Positions 31,512 through 41,116 of a DNA stretch of 52,519 nt are shown here, piece after piece. The stretch spans positions 1-52,519 of the forward strand of contig JADMIM010000016.1 of NCBI GenBank assembly GCA_015478585.1, in the 5' to 3' direction. The notes beneath the pieces were generated by a model that was not told the origin of the DNA, did no database searches, and was given only the letters and a program-made list of their open reading frames with translations. The position numbers and the translations under genes are program-made. This stretch comes from Thermaceae bacterium. Its GTDB lineage: Bacteria; Deinococcota; Deinococci; Deinococcales; Thermaceae. Position 1 is the stretch's first letter, and each line of letters starts with the position of its first letter.

Positions 31512-31548
31512 GGGGATATTCTACCGGTAGGCTTGGGAATAACTGGTT

Positions 31549-32508
31549 CTATGGCGTACCTTTGGAGCCAAACTGGTTCACCAGCACGAAGCCCAGCAGA
31601 GCAAACCACAGCACCAGCAAGATAATGCTGCCCCAACGGCCCCAGAAGGTAGGTTTCTTGGCAGGCTCGGTGATTCCGGTGGTGAGCACTTCGGGCTCGG
31701 TGCCGCTTTGCAGGCGCACCGGTCCTTGGGCAGTATCTAAGGGAGGGGCATAGGAACGGGTTTTGTGGGGAAGCTGGCTGCCAATTGTTACCACTACCGC
31801 GCTGATGTTGTCGGGGCCACCCCACTCGTTGGCCAGCTTGACCAGATGGGCCACGGCGGGCTCGGGTGGGTTGGTGTTGACCATCTCGGCCAGTACCTTG
31901 TCCTCCAAAACCCCGCTGAGGCCATCCGAACACAGCAGAAACACGTCCCCCGGCTTTACCCTGAGCCCTACCAAGTCCACTTTGGACTGCGGGAAGGAAC
32001 CCAGAGCATTGGTGATGACATTGCGCCAGCGATGGTTACGGGCTTCGTCTTCGCTGAGCAAGCCCTGACGCACCCGGTCGGCCACCCAGGAGTGGTCTTG
32101 GGTAAGCTGAGTCAGCTCCCCATCGCGCAGCAAATAGCCCCGGCTATCGCCCACATGGGCCAGCAAGGCGTAGGGCAAGTCTAGCCACAAGGCCGTACAG
32201 GTGGTGCCCATCCCGCGCGACTCGGGTTTTTGCCCGGCCAGATAGATGGCCTCGTTGGCAAGCTCGAAGGCTTCCAGCAGCCCTTGCGGCGAGGGTTCGT
32301 CGCGCTTGAGAAAATCCACAATCTGGCTTACCGCCATCTGCGAGGCCACCTCGCCGGTGCGGTGTCCACCCATCCCGTCGGCGACCACGAATATGCCGCC
32401 ATAAGGCATCAGGGTCTGATGGACAGCATCCTCGTTGAGCGCGCGCTTGCGACCAGCGTCGGTGAGGGCCGCAGCGAAAACCATCGGGAGGCTGTCTGAA
32501 CTTGCCAT
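31549..32508 (-). CDS. PP2C-type Ser/Thr protein phosphatase with C-terminal membrane helix
   Basis: A Mg/Mn-dependent phosphatase that removes phosphate from Ser/Thr of proteins, often opposing a bacterial Ser/Thr kinase. The 319-residue product has all metal and catalytic motifs: ALTDAGRKRALNEDAV, VADGMGGHRTGEVAS, HVGDSRGYLL, CSDGLSGVLED and GGPDNISAVVV. A transmembrane helix near residues 290-312 (SIILLVLWFALLGFVLVNQF) anchors it, catalytic domain inside. The start ATG 32508 has a perfect TATAAT box nine bases upstream, so the mRNA is leaderless. No kinase gene is adjacent. The repeat element lies just beyond the promoter. Confidence 0.94.
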   Translation of the reverse strand: MASSDSLPMVFAAALTDAGRKRALNEDAVHQTLMPYGGIFVVADGMGGHRTGEVASQMAVSQIVDFLKRDEPSPQGLLEAFELANEAIYLAGQKPESRGMGTTCTALWLDLPYALLAHVGDSRGYLLRDGELTQLTQDHSWVADRVRQGLLSEDEARNHRWRNVITNALGSFPQSKVDLVGLRVKPGDVFLLCSDGLSGVLEDKVLAEMVNTNPPEPAVAHLVKLANEWGGPDNISAVVVTIGSQLPHKTRSYAPPLDTAQGPVRLQSGTEPEVLTTGITEPAKKPTFWGRWGSIILLVLWFALLGFVLVNQFGSKGTP

Positions 32509-32517
32509 ACTAGGGGC

Positions 32518-32523
32518 ATTATA
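32518..32523 (-). promoter_or_regulatory. -10 box of the PP2C gene (leaderless)
   Basis: A consensus TATAAT on the minus strand, nine bases before the ATG at 32508. Confidence 0.55.
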
Positions 32524-32563
32524 GGTGAGGCGGAGGGAAAACGGGGCCAAAAATCACCAAGGC

Positions 32564-32790
32564 GGCAGAGGGCTGAGGGTCTAAAGTCTAAGGTCTAAGG
32601 TCTAAAGTCGAAGGTCAAAAAAGATGCAAAGAGCAGAGAGCCAAAAACTCAAAAACACCCAATGCGTCCTGTACGGTATTCTTTGATAAGGCGATTATAC
32701 TGTCCTGCTGTGAGGTTGTTGGCTTAGCGTTAGTCGTTCGAGGTTAGGCGTTTAGCCCTCTGCCCTGTGCTCTGTGCTCTCGGCTAATCT
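32564..32790 (+). repeat. interspersed repeat, copy C
   Basis: Core GCGTCCTGTACGG...GATTATACTGTCCTG at 32664-32713, in the divergent gap between PP2C and a small membrane gene. GGCAGAGGGCT (32564-32574) and AGCCCTCTGCC (32754-32764) form an outer inverted repeat. The left arm contains a short tandem GTCTAAAGTCTAAGG (32580-32618). Confidence 0.75.
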
Positions 32791-32820
32791 GCCTCACCGT
32801 TTTTGTCCTACCCTGAGGGC

Positions 32821-33054
32821 ATGAGAACCTTCCGCTTACCCTCGGGCCCCCTGGGTTGGGTGGCCATAGGTCTGGCTGCGACAGCCGGTTTATTTCTGTT
32901 GCTGTGGGCACTGACTACTTTCTGGCTGGTGGCTATCGGGGCGGGCCTGGTGGGTTCGCTGGCCTATGGCTGGCGGCGCTTGGAAACCCGTTTGTGGCCT
33001 AATCGCTGGCGCAGGCTGGCGGTTCGGCGGCAGTTTACCAGGCCCCCTTACTAA
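32821..33054 (+). CDS. small membrane protein
   Basis: A 77-residue protein with two adjacent hydrophobic stretches (about 11-30 and 33-48) separated by a short turn, then an Arg/Trp-rich tail (YGWRRLETRLWPNRWRR). It is probably a hairpin inner-membrane protein with the basic tail in the cytosol. A TACCCT box 6 bases before the ATG suggests a leaderless mRNA. Its last 20 bases overlap the end of the convergent nth gene. It has no known family. Confidence 0.6.
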   Translation: MRTFRLPSGPLGWVAIGLAATAGLFLLLWALTTFWLVAIGAGLVGSLAYGWRRLETRLWPNRWRRLAVRRQFTRPPY

Positions 33055-33736
33055 CGCAATCGGCGTAAATCGGGCAGCCATCGCACAGCGGTTTGCGGGC
33101 GGTGCAGCGGTAGCGCCCGAACAAAATCAGGCCGTGGTGGGTGAAAACCCACTTGTCACGAGGGAAAAGTGCTTCGAGGTCGGCCCCGATTTTCTCGGGG
33201 TCTTTTTTGTCGGAGAAGCCGAGCCTCGAGGCCAGCCGCATCAGGTGGGTATCCACCGCGATTCCCGGCACTCCAAAGGCCGCGCCCAGCACTACGGTGG
33301 CGGTTTTCCAGCCCACGCCGGGCAACTCCCGCAGCTTGGCTTTGTCCACCGGAACCAGGCCGCCATGTTCGGCGACCAGTTTTCTCGAGAGCAGAACAAT
33401 GTTTTTGGACTTGGCCCGGTACAGGCCGATGGTCTTGAGGTAAGGCTCGACCTCCTCCGGCGAAGCCTGGGCCAGCGCCTGGGGGTCGGGATATTTCTCG
33501 AATAAGGCAGGCGTAGCTTTGTTCACCGAGATATCGGTGGCCTGGGCTGAGAGTACGGTGGCAATCAGGAGTTCAAAAGGCGAGGAAGCCCTGAGTTCCG
33601 TCACCGCCGTAGGGTAGAGGTCTTCTAACGCTGTGAGAATACGCCTAGCACGGGCCTTCTTGACCTTCAAGGATTCGCCTGGGAGACGGGGTTGTGGTTT
33701 GTCAGAATGATTTTGCGTTTGGTCCTTGCCCCTCAT
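33035..33736 (-). CDS. nth: endonuclease III
   Basis: A DNA glycosylase/AP lyase that removes oxidised pyrimidines in base excision repair. The 233-residue product has the helix-hairpin-helix LPGVGWKTA with catalytic Lys144, the catalytic Asp162 in AVDTHLMRLA, and the [4Fe-4S] cysteines C211, C218, C221 and C227 (Cx6Cx2Cx5C). About 25 residues of a basic N-terminal extension precede the core. It ends 20 bases inside the small membrane gene, convergent. The family assignment is certain. Confidence 0.96.
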   Translation of the reverse strand: MRGKDQTQNHSDKPQPRLPGESLKVKKARARRILTALEDLYPTAVTELRASSPFELLIATVLSAQATDISVNKATPALFEKYPDPQALAQASPEEVEPYLKTIGLYRAKSKNIVLLSRKLVAEHGGLVPVDKAKLRELPGVGWKTATVVLGAAFGVPGIAVDTHLMRLASRLGFSDKKDPEKIGADLEALFPRDKWVFTHHGLILFGRYRCTARKPLCDGCPIYADCVSKGAW

Positions 33737-33753
33737 ATCTAAAGTTTACGGTC

Positions 33754-35766
33754 TCACTCGAGTTCGAGGTCGCGTAAGTTTGGCTCGAGGCTACTCAAGT
33801 AGGCTTCCAGTTGATTCTGGTTCATGGGCCGGGCAAAGAGATAGCCTTGCAGGTAGTCACAGCCCAGGGTTTCGAGGGTTTGATACTGCTCCTGGGTCTC
33901 TACCCCTTCCACCACCACCGGAATGCCCTGTCCGTGGGCCAGGTTGATCAAATCGCCAATCATCTGGGCTCCCTCCGGGCTGCTCATCTGTTGTACGAAG
34001 CTGCGGTCTATCTTGAGGCCGTCGGGCCGGAAGCGGCGCAGGTATTTGAGCGAAGAAAACCCGGTGCCAAAGTCGTCGAGAAAAAGCCGAATACCCAGGG
34101 AGTGTAGCTGCTCGAGCTGGGCTTGTACCTCCTGGGTGTCGTCTACCATAACGTTTTCAGTCAACTCCAGGATCAAGTTGGACGAGGGCAACTCGAGCCC
34201 GGTTAGGGTTTGCCGCAGCCAGCCTGCGAAATCGCTGTGGACGAGCTGCCGTCCCGAGAGGTTGATTCCAATCTCCCAGTTGGCCTCGTACGAGGCGTTC
34301 CAGTGCTGCATCTGCTTCGCGGCTTCGACCAACACCCAGCGATCTATCTCCACGATCAGCCCGATTTCCTCGGCGATGGGAATGAACTCCAGCGGCGGGA
34401 TGAACCCCAGTTCGGGATGTATCCAGCGCAACAGACACTCAAAGCCCGATACGCTGCCGCTGGCGGCATGGATGATGGGCTGGTAGTAAATCTCGAGCTG
34501 GTTTTTGGCGATGGCTTGGTGCAGGTCGGTGGCAATTTGCAAGCGGTGAACCGCGCCCAGGCGCAGGGCCGCATCGAAAAACTGATAGGCCGAGATGCCC
34601 CGCTCTTTGGCCTGATACATGGCGGTATCGGCATCTCGAATGATGTTGATGGAGGAGTGGTATTGGTTTTCGACCATCACTACGCCGATACTGACCCCCA
34701 GGCGTAACTGCTGGCCCCGCAGGGTAAAGGGAATATGTACGGCCTCGAGCAACCGCTCGGCCAACGCCGAAGCGGCATTGGGGCTATGTACACCGTAGCA
34801 CAGCAAGGCAAACTCATCGCCGCCAAAACGAGCAACCACACTATCAGAAGCCAGGGGCTGCTCTAAGCGTCGGGCCGCTTCCATGAGCAGCTCGTCTCCA
34901 GCAGGATGGCCCAGGCTGTCGTTGACCATTTTAAAGTTGTTAAGGTCGAGGAAAAGCACCGTAAACGCCGGGCCTCCCGAGCGAATCGGTAGGGCCTGCT
35001 CGAGCAATTCCAGAAAGCGTTTGCGATTGACCAGCCCGGTCAGGGAGTCGTGATTGGCCTGATGGCCCAGCACCTTGATAGCTTTGCGGATTTGGAGGCC
35101 CATGGGGCGGAAAATAAATAAAGCCTCGAGCAGCAAAACCAACAGGGTCAGAGCATAAATCCAGCTCTCCAGGGCCGCTCGTTGGGCGGCGCGTTGCTGG
35201 GTATATTCTTCGTAGGCGCTGGCGGCTTTTTGCAAGCCTTCCATCAACAAACCCGCCGCTGCCGCGTTGATATAGCCCAGGTGAGGGTTGATTGCCAACT
35301 CGCTATCCGGCGTAGCCAGCAGGGCCAGCACCCGCGCCACGAAGTCGTGGACTTGCTGGTCGAGTGAGACCGGTGGGGCTAAATACACCTGCCGCACGAC
35401 CTCGGGAGCGGGCCGGGCCAGCCCCAGGCTGGGGTCGCCCTCCAAAATGGCCCGGTGGGATCGCCCGAAAAGGTCTATGGTCTCGCGGAGACTCTGGCGC
35501 AAGGGGGCTCGAGCCGCCGCACTGGGTTCGCTGACCAAGCGGTTAGCGAGCAGGGCTGCGCGCTGGGTGAGCACCAGTTGTCGCCCACCGACGCTCTCGG
35601 CTATGGCATAGCGTTTTTCACTCTCAACCAGCTTGGATACTAACAAAAAACCCGAGGTGCTCAGCAGGGCTATTGAAAGCAGGGCCGAAACATACAGCAG
35701 AACATAGCCACGCCCTACCATCACCTCGGGTTTGTCGGTGGATAGTGCTCGGCTGAGTAAATGCAT
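33754..35766 (-). CDS. membrane GGDEF-EAL cyclic di-GMP enzyme
   Basis: A bifunctional c-di-GMP synthase/phosphodiesterase. The 670-residue product has a first transmembrane helix (about 19-45), an extracytoplasmic helical sensor, a second helix (about 205-222), GGDEF domain with intact FGGDEF (about 310) and an EAL domain from about 405. The EAL signature is ECLLRW, i.e. Glu kept but Ala replaced by Cys; downstream INLSGRQL, ELTENV, DDFGTGFSSL, LKIDRSFV and EGVET are all intact, so phosphodiesterase activity is likely. GGAG precedes the ATG. It sits between the nth gene and the proS-side repeat element. The signal sensed is unknown. Confidence 0.93.
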   Translation of the reverse strand: MHLLSRALSTDKPEVMVGRGYVLLYVSALLSIALLSTSGFLLVSKLVESEKRYAIAESVGGRQLVLTQRAALLANRLVSEPSAAARAPLRQSLRETIDLFGRSHRAILEGDPSLGLARPAPEVVRQVYLAPPVSLDQQVHDFVARVLALLATPDSELAINPHLGYINAAAAGLLMEGLQKAASAYEEYTQQRAAQRAALESWIYALTLLVLLLEALFIFRPMGLQIRKAIKVLGHQANHDSLTGLVNRKRFLELLEQALPIRSGGPAFTVLFLDLNNFKMVNDSLGHPAGDELLMEAARRLEQPLASDSVVARFGGDEFALLCYGVHSPNAASALAERLLEAVHIPFTLRGQQLRLGVSIGVVMVENQYHSSINIIRDADTAMYQAKERGISAYQFFDAALRLGAVHRLQIATDLHQAIAKNQLEIYYQPIIHAASGSVSGFECLLRWIHPELGFIPPLEFIPIAEEIGLIVEIDRWVLVEAAKQMQHWNASYEANWEIGINLSGRQLVHSDFAGWLRQTLTGLELPSSNLILELTENVMVDDTQEVQAQLEQLHSLGIRLFLDDFGTGFSSLKYLRRFRPDGLKIDRSFVQQMSSPEGAQMIGDLINLAHGQGIPVVVEGVETQEQYQTLETLGCDYLQGYLFARPMNQNQLEAYLSSLEPNLRDLELE

Positions 35767-35959
35767 AGATATCTCCGAAAGACCCTACCCTAGCCCACCA
35801 AGGAATTGCAATTGACTCTTTACAACAACCTTTTCTCAGGGAAAATACTTCGTGCTGAACGGGAGTTGGGACGGGTAAAAAGGTGAGCTTGCTTTTACAA
35901 TACACTACCGGAGCGGCTCGAGGTATCTAACTTCTATCTGAAAACAGGATGCCGATAGC
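35767..35959. other. upstream region of the GGDEF-EAL gene
   Basis: Gap of about 190 bases without a gene. The base composition falls in G+C; TTTTACAACAACC-type words appear but no clear promoter could be fixed. Confidence 0.35.
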
Positions 35960-36077
35960 CAAGCCGATTTGCGTCCTAGACAGCATTCCTTGATAGGGCA
36001 ATTATGTCGTCCCGGTGTAGCTTTCTGACCCTTTGTATTTTGCTGTTGCTTTCAGCCTTTAGCTCTCTGCCCTCTGC
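35960..36077 (+). repeat. interspersed repeat, copy D (left arm missing)
   Basis: Core GCGTCCTAGACAGCATTCC...CGTCCCGGTGTAG at 35971-36020 with the right arm running to 36077, immediately next to the proS stop. The left arm is absent or very short. The right arm closely matches the inverted copy E (CTTTGTATTTTGCT...). Confidence 0.75.
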
Positions 36078-37517
<1,440 letters not shown>

Positions 37518-37519
37518 CT

Positions 37520-37525
37520 ATCATA
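37520..37525 (-). promoter_or_regulatory. proS: -10 box of proS (leaderless)
   Basis: TATGAT on the minus strand, eight bases before the ATG. Confidence 0.5.
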
Positions 37526-37573
37526 CGGACACCGCCACATTCCCCCAACCTAGGGCGACCTCCAGGCATCAGA

Positions 37574-38056
37574 TTAGTGCTGGACTCCGCCTTCACCGTG
37601 GACGTGCCTGTGCGCGACCTCCTGGGGGTCGGCGGGGCGAACGCTGTGGATAGTAAAGGTGTACTCCAGGGTCTTCCCGGCCCACTCGAGGTTCGCGTCC
37701 AGTTCGACCTCTTGGCCCTCGACTGCCACCACCCGGTATAAAACTGGCTGCCCATCTGAACCATTGGCGGCAAAACCACCCCCTACTCGAGGGGGTTCTG
37801 GAAGCTCAGAAGCCTTGACCCGTAGGTGCTTTTCTGGGTCGTAGGGGCCATAGGCCCGCTCGGGTGGCAGCGTAAGCCGGTATTCTCCGGGCTTCTTGCC
37901 CACCAGAGCAGCCTCTAAGCCTTTGGGCAGGTCTGGCGCGAAACCACTCAGGACGGTTTGAGGGCGACCCTCGAGGGTTCGGGCTACGATATGTCCGTCT
38001 ATGCGCAGGATGTACTCCAGACGAATTACCAAGTGCTGGCGAAGGTTCACCTTCAT
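37574..38056 (-). CDS. SlyD-like FKBP-type peptidyl-prolyl isomerase
   Basis: A 160-residue protein with the SlyD layout: FKBP domain strands (HLVIRLEYILRIDGHIVART, VLSGFAPDLPKGLEAALVGKKPG), the insert-in-flap chaperone domain (about 75-130), ANLEWAGKTLEYTFTIHSVR, and a short His-rich tail (HRHVHGEGGVQH) that would bind Ni or other metals. SlyD catalyses Pro isomerisation and assists folding and nickel delivery. It is divergent from the COG0523 metallochaperone gene 62 bases away, which also suggests metal handling. A hydrophilic, shortened tail is the only difference from classical SlyD. Confidence 0.88.
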   Translation of the reverse strand: MKVNLRQHLVIRLEYILRIDGHIVARTLEGRPQTVLSGFAPDLPKGLEAALVGKKPGEYRLTLPPERAYGPYDPEKHLRVKASELPEPPRVGGGFAANGSDGQPVLYRVVAVEGQEVELDANLEWAGKTLEYTFTIHSVRPADPQEVAHRHVHGEGGVQH

Positions 38057-38105
38057 ACGCTACTGCAAATGTAAACCTCTATGCGCTTGATTGTCCGCAG
38101 TGCGG

Positions 38106-38111
38106 TATCGT
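38106..38111 (+). promoter_or_regulatory. -10 box of the COG0523 gene (leaderless)
   Basis: TATCGT, then seven bases, then the ATG at 38119. Confidence 0.4.
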
Positions 38112-38118
38112 GAGGGCT

Positions 38119-39054
38119 ATGCAGTTTCAAAAGCGCATTCCCGTGAGCGTAATCGGTGGGTTTTTGGGGGCTGGCAAGACCACCTTGGTCAACCACCTAA
38201 TTACCAGTGCAGGCCGCAAGTTCGGGGTGATTGTCAACGAGTTCGGCGAGACCGGCATTGACGGCTCCCTGATCGAGAACGTAGACACCGACGGCATCGC
38301 CGAGCTTTCCAACGGCTGTCTTTGCTGTGTGGGCCGCGACGATCTGGTTTCAGCGATGTTCAAAATTATGTCCCGTAAGGACAAGCCGGACTACCTGCTG
38401 ATCGAGCTTTCTGGTCTGGCCGACCCGGTTCCCGTGGCCCAGACCGTGATGGATCCCTTCGCCCGAACCAAGTTCGAGCTAGACGGGATTATCGGCGTGG
38501 CCGATGCCCGCAACCTCGAGCAAACCCTACGCGACGGCCCTGAGGGAGCTATTCAACTCGCCTATGCCAGCAGCATCGTGCTCAACAAAACCGACCTAGC
38601 CACACCAGAGCAGATAGAAAATGCCGAAAAGCTTATCCGGCGCATCAATCCCCTGGGTGAGGTTCAGGCCACCGCCCAGTCCAAAGTAGACCCCAATCGC
38701 CTGCTGGGGCTTAAAGCCTTCGACCTCGACTGGAAGCCCCTGGGTCACGAGCACCAGCACACCGCCAACGTCCAAACCTTCACCCTCGAGGCCGAGCGAC
38801 CTCTAGAGCGCCAGAAGGTCAACGAGTTTATTGACCAGTACCTGATTTCGCGGCCCAATGCGGTATTCCGGGCCAAGGGTTTCTTGAACGTCAAAGGCTT
38901 TGAGCAACAGGTGTTGTTTCAGTCGGTGCGGGAGATTTTCAGCCTCGAGCAGTCGGCTGAGCGGGTCAAAGGGCCGTCCAAGCTGGTGGTCATCGGGCGC
39001 AACCTCAATCAGTTCGAGTACGAGGAAGCTTTTAGAGCAGCCCAGGTGCGCTAG
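38119..39054 (+). CDS. COG0523 (CobW/ZigA-like) G3E GTPase
   Basis: A metal-insertion GTPase. The 311-residue protein has Walker A GGFLGAGKTT (13-22), the diagnostic Cys motif GCLCC (66-70), NKTD (VLNKTDLA) and a C-terminal CobW domain with a mobile His-rich stretch (GHEHQHT). GCLCC with His-rich segments binds Zn, Co or similar metals; members deliver metals to enzymes or act in metal starvation. A GTG at 38110 is in frame, but the TATCGT box 7 bases before ATG 38119 favours the ATG. It faces the SlyD-like gene, which also carries a His-rich tail. The metal is undetermined. Confidence 0.9.
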   Translation: MQFQKRIPVSVIGGFLGAGKTTLVNHLITSAGRKFGVIVNEFGETGIDGSLIENVDTDGIAELSNGCLCCVGRDDLVSAMFKIMSRKDKPDYLLIELSGLADPVPVAQTVMDPFARTKFELDGIIGVADARNLEQTLRDGPEGAIQLAYASSIVLNKTDLATPEQIENAEKLIRRINPLGEVQATAQSKVDPNRLLGLKAFDLDWKPLGHEHQHTANVQTFTLEAERPLERQKVNEFIDQYLISRPNAVFRAKGFLNVKGFEQQVLFQSVREIFSLEQSAERVKGPSKLVVIGRNLNQFEYEEAFRAAQVR

Positions 39055-39084
39055 TTCAAACCCCTGGACTCGGCTAAGCCGCTT

Positions 39085-39519
39085 ATGAAACCCATTCCCA
39101 TCGGCTTTCAAGTCACCTTGGAACTCACCGTTACCCCCGCCATGACCGTAGACTTCGAGCAGTCCGTCCCCGGTCTGGGGAAACTGCACCCGGTCTACGC
39201 GACCTATTGGATGGCCAAGCATCTCGAGCAAGCCGGGCGGATGATTATCCTGGGCTTTCTCGAGGAGGGCGAGGAGGGGATTGGCTCCAAGGTAAGTGTG
39301 AGCCATTTGGCCCCGGCCTTGCCAGGGATGAAAATCAAAATCATAGCCGAACACACCCACACCGCAGGCAACCGAATACAGGCCAGCATGAAGGCTTGGA
39401 ACGAACTGGGCGACCTGATTGGGGAGGGCCAGACCGAGCAGGTGATTCTGCCCCAGGCCAAGCTCGAGGGCTGGTTGGGCCAGCTCGAGGCCCGTTGGCA
39501 GCACCGGGGTCAAAGCTAA
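39085..39519 (+). CDS. hotdog-fold thioesterase, FlK-like
   Basis: A 144-residue single hotdog-fold protein close to fluoroacetyl-CoA thioesterase FlK and its relatives. Typical features are VPGLGKLHPVYATYWMAKHLEQAG, EEGIGSKVSVSHLAPALPGMK and GDLIGEGQTEQVI. FlK-like enzymes hydrolyse short-chain acyl-CoAs; the specificity here is unknown. The start ATG 39085 follows the COG0523 gene by 30 bases, so the two could be co-transcribed. No membrane or export signal. Family assignment is good, reaction only partly so. Confidence 0.82.
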   Translation: MKPIPIGFQVTLELTVTPAMTVDFEQSVPGLGKLHPVYATYWMAKHLEQAGRMIILGFLEEGEEGIGSKVSVSHLAPALPGMKIKIIAEHTHTAGNRIQASMKAWNELGDLIGEGQTEQVILPQAKLEGWLGQLEARWQHRGQS

Positions 39520-39552
39520 ACCCAGGTCGCATTTCTAGCCGGGCTGGAGCGC

Positions 39553-39558
39553 TACTCT
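39553..39558 (+). promoter_or_regulatory. -10 box of the LON-domain gene (leaderless)
   Basis: TACTCT, then AGAACC, then GTG at 39565. CACACT-AGAACC-ATG precedes the 47975 gene in the same way. Confidence 0.5.
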
Positions 39559-39564
39559 AGAACC

Positions 39565-40170
39565 GTGAACCGCCTGCCGTTGTTCCCCCTGCCGGAGACC
39601 GTGGTGTTTCCAGGATTGATGATCCCGCTATTTATTTTCGAGGAGCGCTACAAACAAATGGTCAAGGACTTGCTCGCCAGGGACGAAGGTGAGCGGCGCT
39701 TGGTAGTTACCCTGGCCGAGGAGGGGGGCATCCGCGAGGTGGGGGGTTATGTGGATTTGCTGGCGGTGCAGGAAAACCCTGATGGAACCTTCAATATCGT
39801 CTGCCGGGGCGGCGAGCGCTGCCGGGTGGAGGGAGCCGGTGCCTTCGATACCAGCTATCAAACCACCCTGGATATCCCCCATCCGCTCGAGCGCTCCGAC
39901 CAGGGCAGTGAGGCCGTAGCCGCCTGGGATGCCATGGATGCTTTTCGGAAGTATGTAGCTGGTAAATCCGACCCCCAGGCCCTGGAGGAGGCCATCGCCA
40001 ACTTGCCCGACGACCCGCTCTATCAGGCTTCGTTTTTGTGTGTCAACCTACATGTAACCCCCGCCGACAAACAAGCCCTGCTCGAGGCCCCCTCACTGGT
40101 AGCCCGGCTCGAGCTGGCCCAGACGCTCATGCGCCAGGGCTCCATATCAGGCAGCTCGGCCCTGGCCTGA
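39565..40170 (+). CDS. LON substrate-binding domain protein
   Basis: A 201-residue stand-alone LON/PUA-like N-terminal domain protein (LonN). RLPLFPLPETVVFPGLMIPLFIFEERYKQMV is the characteristic start, followed by the beta-rich core and a C-terminal helical bundle. Such proteins lack the ATPase and protease domains of Lon and are thought to bind partner proteins or substrates. The length is normal for this group. It starts with GTG behind a TACTCT box. It could regulate proteolysis but nothing here shows how. Confidence 0.82.
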   Translation: MNRLPLFPLPETVVFPGLMIPLFIFEERYKQMVKDLLARDEGERRLVVTLAEEGGIREVGGYVDLLAVQENPDGTFNIVCRGGERCRVEGAGAFDTSYQTTLDIPHPLERSDQGSEAVAAWDAMDAFRKYVAGKSDPQALEEAIANLPDDPLYQASFLCVNLHVTPADKQALLEAPSLVARLELAQTLMRQGSISGSSALA

Positions 40171-40560
40171 GGCATCGGAGGTTTCACCCTAATTTGGGTT
40201 GTCATAATTACTGCGCACCGTAGGTGCAGTAATTTATTGCAGAGGTCGCATTTCACGCGGTGCAATGTTCATGAAAACCGCTCGAGACCCTATTTTATCC
40301 ACAAGCCCCGATGCAATTACTTCACAAAACGCGCTACGTCCAGAAGGGAGTTTTAGGGTGTACGGACTTTATCTTCTCAGACGTGCATTATGCCTTTGGT
40401 TTTTAGCCATGGCGGTTCTCCGATTTTTGCCGCCCAGGGCGGCGGCCAAGTATCCGATGAACCCAGTCAATAGACCCAGGCTACCTCAAGGTTCTTCGCG
40501 AAAACCGCGCTAGTAACTCTCGGCCTAGGCTTTTGTCAAAATTGATAGATTTCTCACTGC
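40171..40560. other. gene-free region downstream of the LON-domain gene
   Basis: About 390 bases. It has the stem-loop at 40206-40234. An 82-codon frame (40265-40513) has no family and no RBS and is probably spurious. GGCGGCGGCC-type GC-rich patches alternate with AT-rich ones. Nothing else was supported. Confidence 0.45.
40206..40234. terminator. hairpin after the LON-domain gene
   Basis: AATTACTGC..ACC (40206-40219, with a two-base GC bulge) pairs with GGTGCAGTAATT (40223-40234) around GTA. TTATTG follows, so it is a weak terminator by U-tract. Confidence 0.5.
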
Positions 40561-40589
40561 TTGACTGGGTAGTTTATTGGGTGTAGTAA
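40561..40589 (+). promoter_or_regulatory. possible promoter of iorAB
   Basis: TTGACT (40561-40566), exactly 17 bases, then TAGTAA (40584-40589). The -10 is weak. It would give a 40-50-base leader to the small subunit. Confidence 0.4.
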
Positions 40590-40639
40590 AGAGACAGTTT
40601 ACTTATAGCTCGAGCTTTATAACGATGGAGGCAGCGGGT

Positions 40640-41116
40640 ATGGCTCAATTGACGCTCAAGGTGAATGGGAAAGCGGAAGTTCTCGAGGTCGAAGCAACCA
40701 GCATGCTTTTGTATGCCCTGCGGGATAACCTGGGGCTGCATGGCCCTAGATTTGGCTGCGGGCTTTCGCAATGTGGGGCCTGTACGGTCAATGTGGGCGG
40801 GGTAGCTGTTCGCTCGTGTGTGACCCCGGTCTCTGCGGGGGTTGGTAAGGAAATCCTGACCCTCGAGGGACTTTCCTCGAATGGAAAGTTGCACCCCCTG
40901 CAAGAAGCCTTTATTGCTGAACAGGCCGCCCAGTGCGGCTATTGCCTCAACGGCATGATTATGCAAGCGAAACCCTTCCTCGAGCACAAGCCTAACCCGA
41001 GTGAGGAGGAAATCAGACAGGAATTGTCCAACAATCTCTGTGGGTGCGGCACTCACCTGCGAATTGTGCGAGCAGTCCAACGGGCTGCCAAAGCTATGGC
41101 TGGAGGGGTGAGTTAG
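40640..41116 (+). CDS. iorA: isoquinoline 1-oxidoreductase-type [2Fe-2S] subunit
   Basis: Small iron-sulfur subunit of a molybdenum hydroxylase that oxidises N-heterocycles or aldehydes and passes electrons on. The 158-residue protein has both [2Fe-2S] sites: plant-ferredoxin type C40, C45, C48, C60 (GCGLSQCGACT) and the helical C99, C102, C134, C136 (QCGYCLNGM, CGCGTHLRIVRA). GGAGG at 40627-40631 is the ribosome-binding site for ATG 40640; an upstream ATG at 40625 is less likely. Its stop is followed directly by the ATG of the large subunit, so the two are translationally coupled. No FAD subunit is near, as in IorAB-type enzymes. Confidence 0.92.
   Translation: MAQLTLKVNGKAEVLEVEATSMLLYALRDNLGLHGPRFGCGLSQCGACTVNVGGVAVRSCVTPVSAGVGKEILTLEGLSSNGKLHPLQEAFIAEQAAQCGYCLNGMIMQAKPFLEHKPNPSEEEIRQELSNNLCGCGTHLRIVRAVQRAAKAMAGGVS

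Noticed and set aside
32664-32713. TTGATA and TATACT inside repeat copy C as a promoter
   Set aside because: The two hexamers are only about 6-7 bases apart, far from the 16-18 needed, and the same spacing recurs in the other copies.
40265-40513. 82-residue ORF in the gap after the LON-domain gene
   Set aside because: No family, no RBS, and atypical codon use; the region looks non-coding.
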